From contig NZ_QRDX01000002.1 of the NCBI RefSeq assembly GCF_003386195.1, positions 341,675-405,674 on the forward strand: a stretch of DNA of 64,000 nucleotides. Reading direction: 5' to 3'. The position numbers and the translations under genes were made by a program. The DNA is from Seonamhaeicola aphaedonensis. Its GTDB lineage: Bacteria > Bacteroidota > Bacteroidia > Flavobacteriales > Flavobacteriaceae. The notes beneath the pieces were generated by a model, which made no database searches, was not told where the DNA came from, and worked only from the letters and a program-made list of their open reading frames with translations. Of the stretch, positions 63,058 to 64,000 are shown one piece after another; positions within the stretch are counted from its first letter, which is position 1; each line of letters starts with the position of its first letter.

Positions 63058-63918
63058 TTACAAGTTATTTATGTGAAAAGGCACCAATCCGTCTATTGGC
63101 CTTCTTACAAAGTTACCCACTTTAAAACCCATTTCTTCTGCAACTTCCCTAATTTCATTTTGAGAAAAGAAGGCAATAGAACCAGCAAAATGAACAGGAA
63201 CAGTTTTTAATTCTTCCTTAAACTGCATGATCATATTCTTAGCAAATAATCTAATACCATTTTTTATAAGATTGATTGTGTATTCAGAATCTTTATGTAA
63301 AAACATAAACTCTGCAAAACTTGCTAAATAGGCATTGGGGTTGGGTTGCTTATACAAATTATACTTTATAAAATCTGATTCTAAATTATATTTAGCTCCA
63401 AATGCCACTTTTACATTTTCGGGCATGTGATTAAAATAATAATCTCTAATTAATTGTTTTCCGTAGTAATTACCCGAAGCATCATCCATTAACGTATATC
63501 CTAGAGATAGTACACGCTGATGAAGTTTTTCTCCATCATAATAACTACAGTTAGAACCTGTTCCCATAATGCAAACCACGGCAGCTTCTTTAGGTTGATT
63601 AATTGTTGAATATACTGCCGCCAAAGTATCTTCGTTAACGGAAATTTTTGCATTAGAAAAAATATCCTCTAATACACCCTTTAACATTTTTCTAGGGTTC
63701 TCTGTACCACAACCCGCACCATAAAAGAACAGATGTGAGACATCATCTTTGTTATCAATTAAAATATCGCTTTCTTTGATGGTTTTAAAAAGCTTCTTTT
63801 CACTTAAAATGGCAGGATTAAGACCTTTGGTTCTAATCTTTTCCATTAGCTTGTTACCCTCTTTATCTACGGCTAACCAATCTGATTTGGTTGAACCACT
63901 ATCTACAATTAAAATCAT
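63058..63918 (-). CDS. N-acetylglucosamine kinase (BadF/BadG-type ATPase family)
   Basis: 286 residues from ATG 63918 (M-I-L-I-V-D-S-G-S-T-K-S-D-W), an ASKHA-fold phosphate-1 loop. The upstream start at 63963 would add residues not seen in relatives. Further marks are the GAGCG and GTGSNCSYYDG motifs (phosphate-2 and sugar binding) and a late HFAGSIAFF adenosine segment. It phosphorylates GlcNAc to GlcNAc-6-P, for cell-wall or chitin amino sugar use. The GH20 at 40.6 kb could supply its substrate. A hairpin directly precedes the gene. Confidence 0.88.
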   Translation of the reverse strand: MILIVDSGSTKSDWLAVDKEGNKLMEKIRTKGLNPAILSEKKLFKTIKESDILIDNKDDVSHLFFYGAGCGTENPRKMLKGVLEDIFSNAKISVNEDTLAAVYSTINQPKEAAVVCIMGTGSNCSYYDGEKLHQRVLSLGYTLMDDASGNYYGKQLIRDYYFNHMPENVKVAFGAKYNLESDFIKYNLYKQPNPNAYLASFAEFMFLHKDSEYTINLIKNGIRLFAKNMIMQFKEELKTVPVHFAGSIAFFSQNEIREVAEEMGFKVGNFVRRPIDGLVPFHINNL

Positions 63919-63923
63919 AAGTT

Positions 63924-63981
63924 CAAATATAAAAAACTCCACAGTAGTTAAATGCATATACACTTAATACACTGTGGAGTT
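63924..63981 (-). terminator. Hairpin and promoter-like element ahead of the N-acetylglucosamine kinase gene
   Basis: AACTCCACAGT (63935-63945) and ACTGTGGAGTT (63971-63981) are perfect 11-base arms, followed on the minus strand by T6, so it resembles a terminator for a gene beyond the window edge. A TATATTTG -7-like element (63931-63924) overlaps the T-run, only 5 bases before the kinase ATG. Confidence 0.55.
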
Positions 63982-64000
63982 GTAGTAAATTAGATTCCCA

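Overview
The window looks like a chromosomal segment of a marine-type Flavobacteriaceae bacterium (Bacteroidota). The DNA is AT-rich. Several genes are preceded by the Bacteroidota promoter element TAnnTTTG, and Shine-Dalgarno sequences are weak. Many exported proteins have Bacteroidota-style signal peptides or lipoprotein signals. The gene content (LptD, FtsK-LolA-LptF/G-RibBA cluster, MlaD with Fe-S proteins, DUF6952-type protein, NAGK, GH20) fits this family. No phage, insertion sequence or CRISPR array was seen.

Layout. 1-6.9 kb (minus): the first codons of an exported protein at the edge, serB, then a compact run of an N-acetylmuramoyl-alanine amidase, an MCE/MlaD protein, a membrane Fe-S protein, a cysteine-rich Fe-S protein and two small conserved proteins. 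7-11.3 kb (plus): lptD, ridA and guaC. 11.3-17.8 kb: a triple-fasciclin lipoprotein, a nitronate monooxygenase divergent from a small exported protein, an RlmI-type methyltransferase and dnaK. 18-26 kb: panB, a pseudouridine synthase, an aldehyde dehydrogenase, a CPBP membrane protein, an Lrp regulator divergent from a trans-sulfuration PLP enzyme, a membrane hydrolase and an NhaC antiporter. 26.3-31.3 kb is a peroxide-defence cluster: AhpC-type peroxiredoxin, thioredoxin, a DUF6952-like protein, an ankyrin protein next to katG, and tpx. 31.3-38.4 kb is an envelope and division operon: dgkA, ftsK, lolA, an extended LptF/G permease and a RibBA-like protein. 38.4-51.7 kb: DegT aminotransferase, nitroreductase, tRNA-Ser(UGA), GH20 hexosaminidase, exported and lipid-anchored proteins, an XRE membrane regulator, glyA, fahA and a long RluA-like enzyme.

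51.9-59.6 kb is the most accessory-looking part. A lone exported protein is followed by a 23-codon remnant of a second GMP reductase gene. Then comes a tight three-gene operon: a transglutaminase fused to a DUF2126 (glutamine-synthetase-like) ligase, a circularly permuted ATP-grasp fused to an alpha-E domain, and a second transglutaminase. This set is predicted in the literature to make or modify peptide-like molecules, but its substrate is unknown. It is the best candidate for an undescribed system here. 59.6-64 kb (minus): a quinoprotein dehydrogenase with a cytochrome c motif, a tandem ABC ATPase with a degenerate first half, and an N-acetylglucosamine kinase.

Regulatory signals include two copies of a TATGCATGCATA palindrome placed at both divergent promoters of the nitronate monooxygenase region, a CTGACAC-A-GTGTCAG palindrome at the dnaK promoter, 31-bp-spaced repeats between the Lrp gene and its neighbour, and a degenerate inverted-repeat element between the peroxiredoxin and thioredoxin genes.
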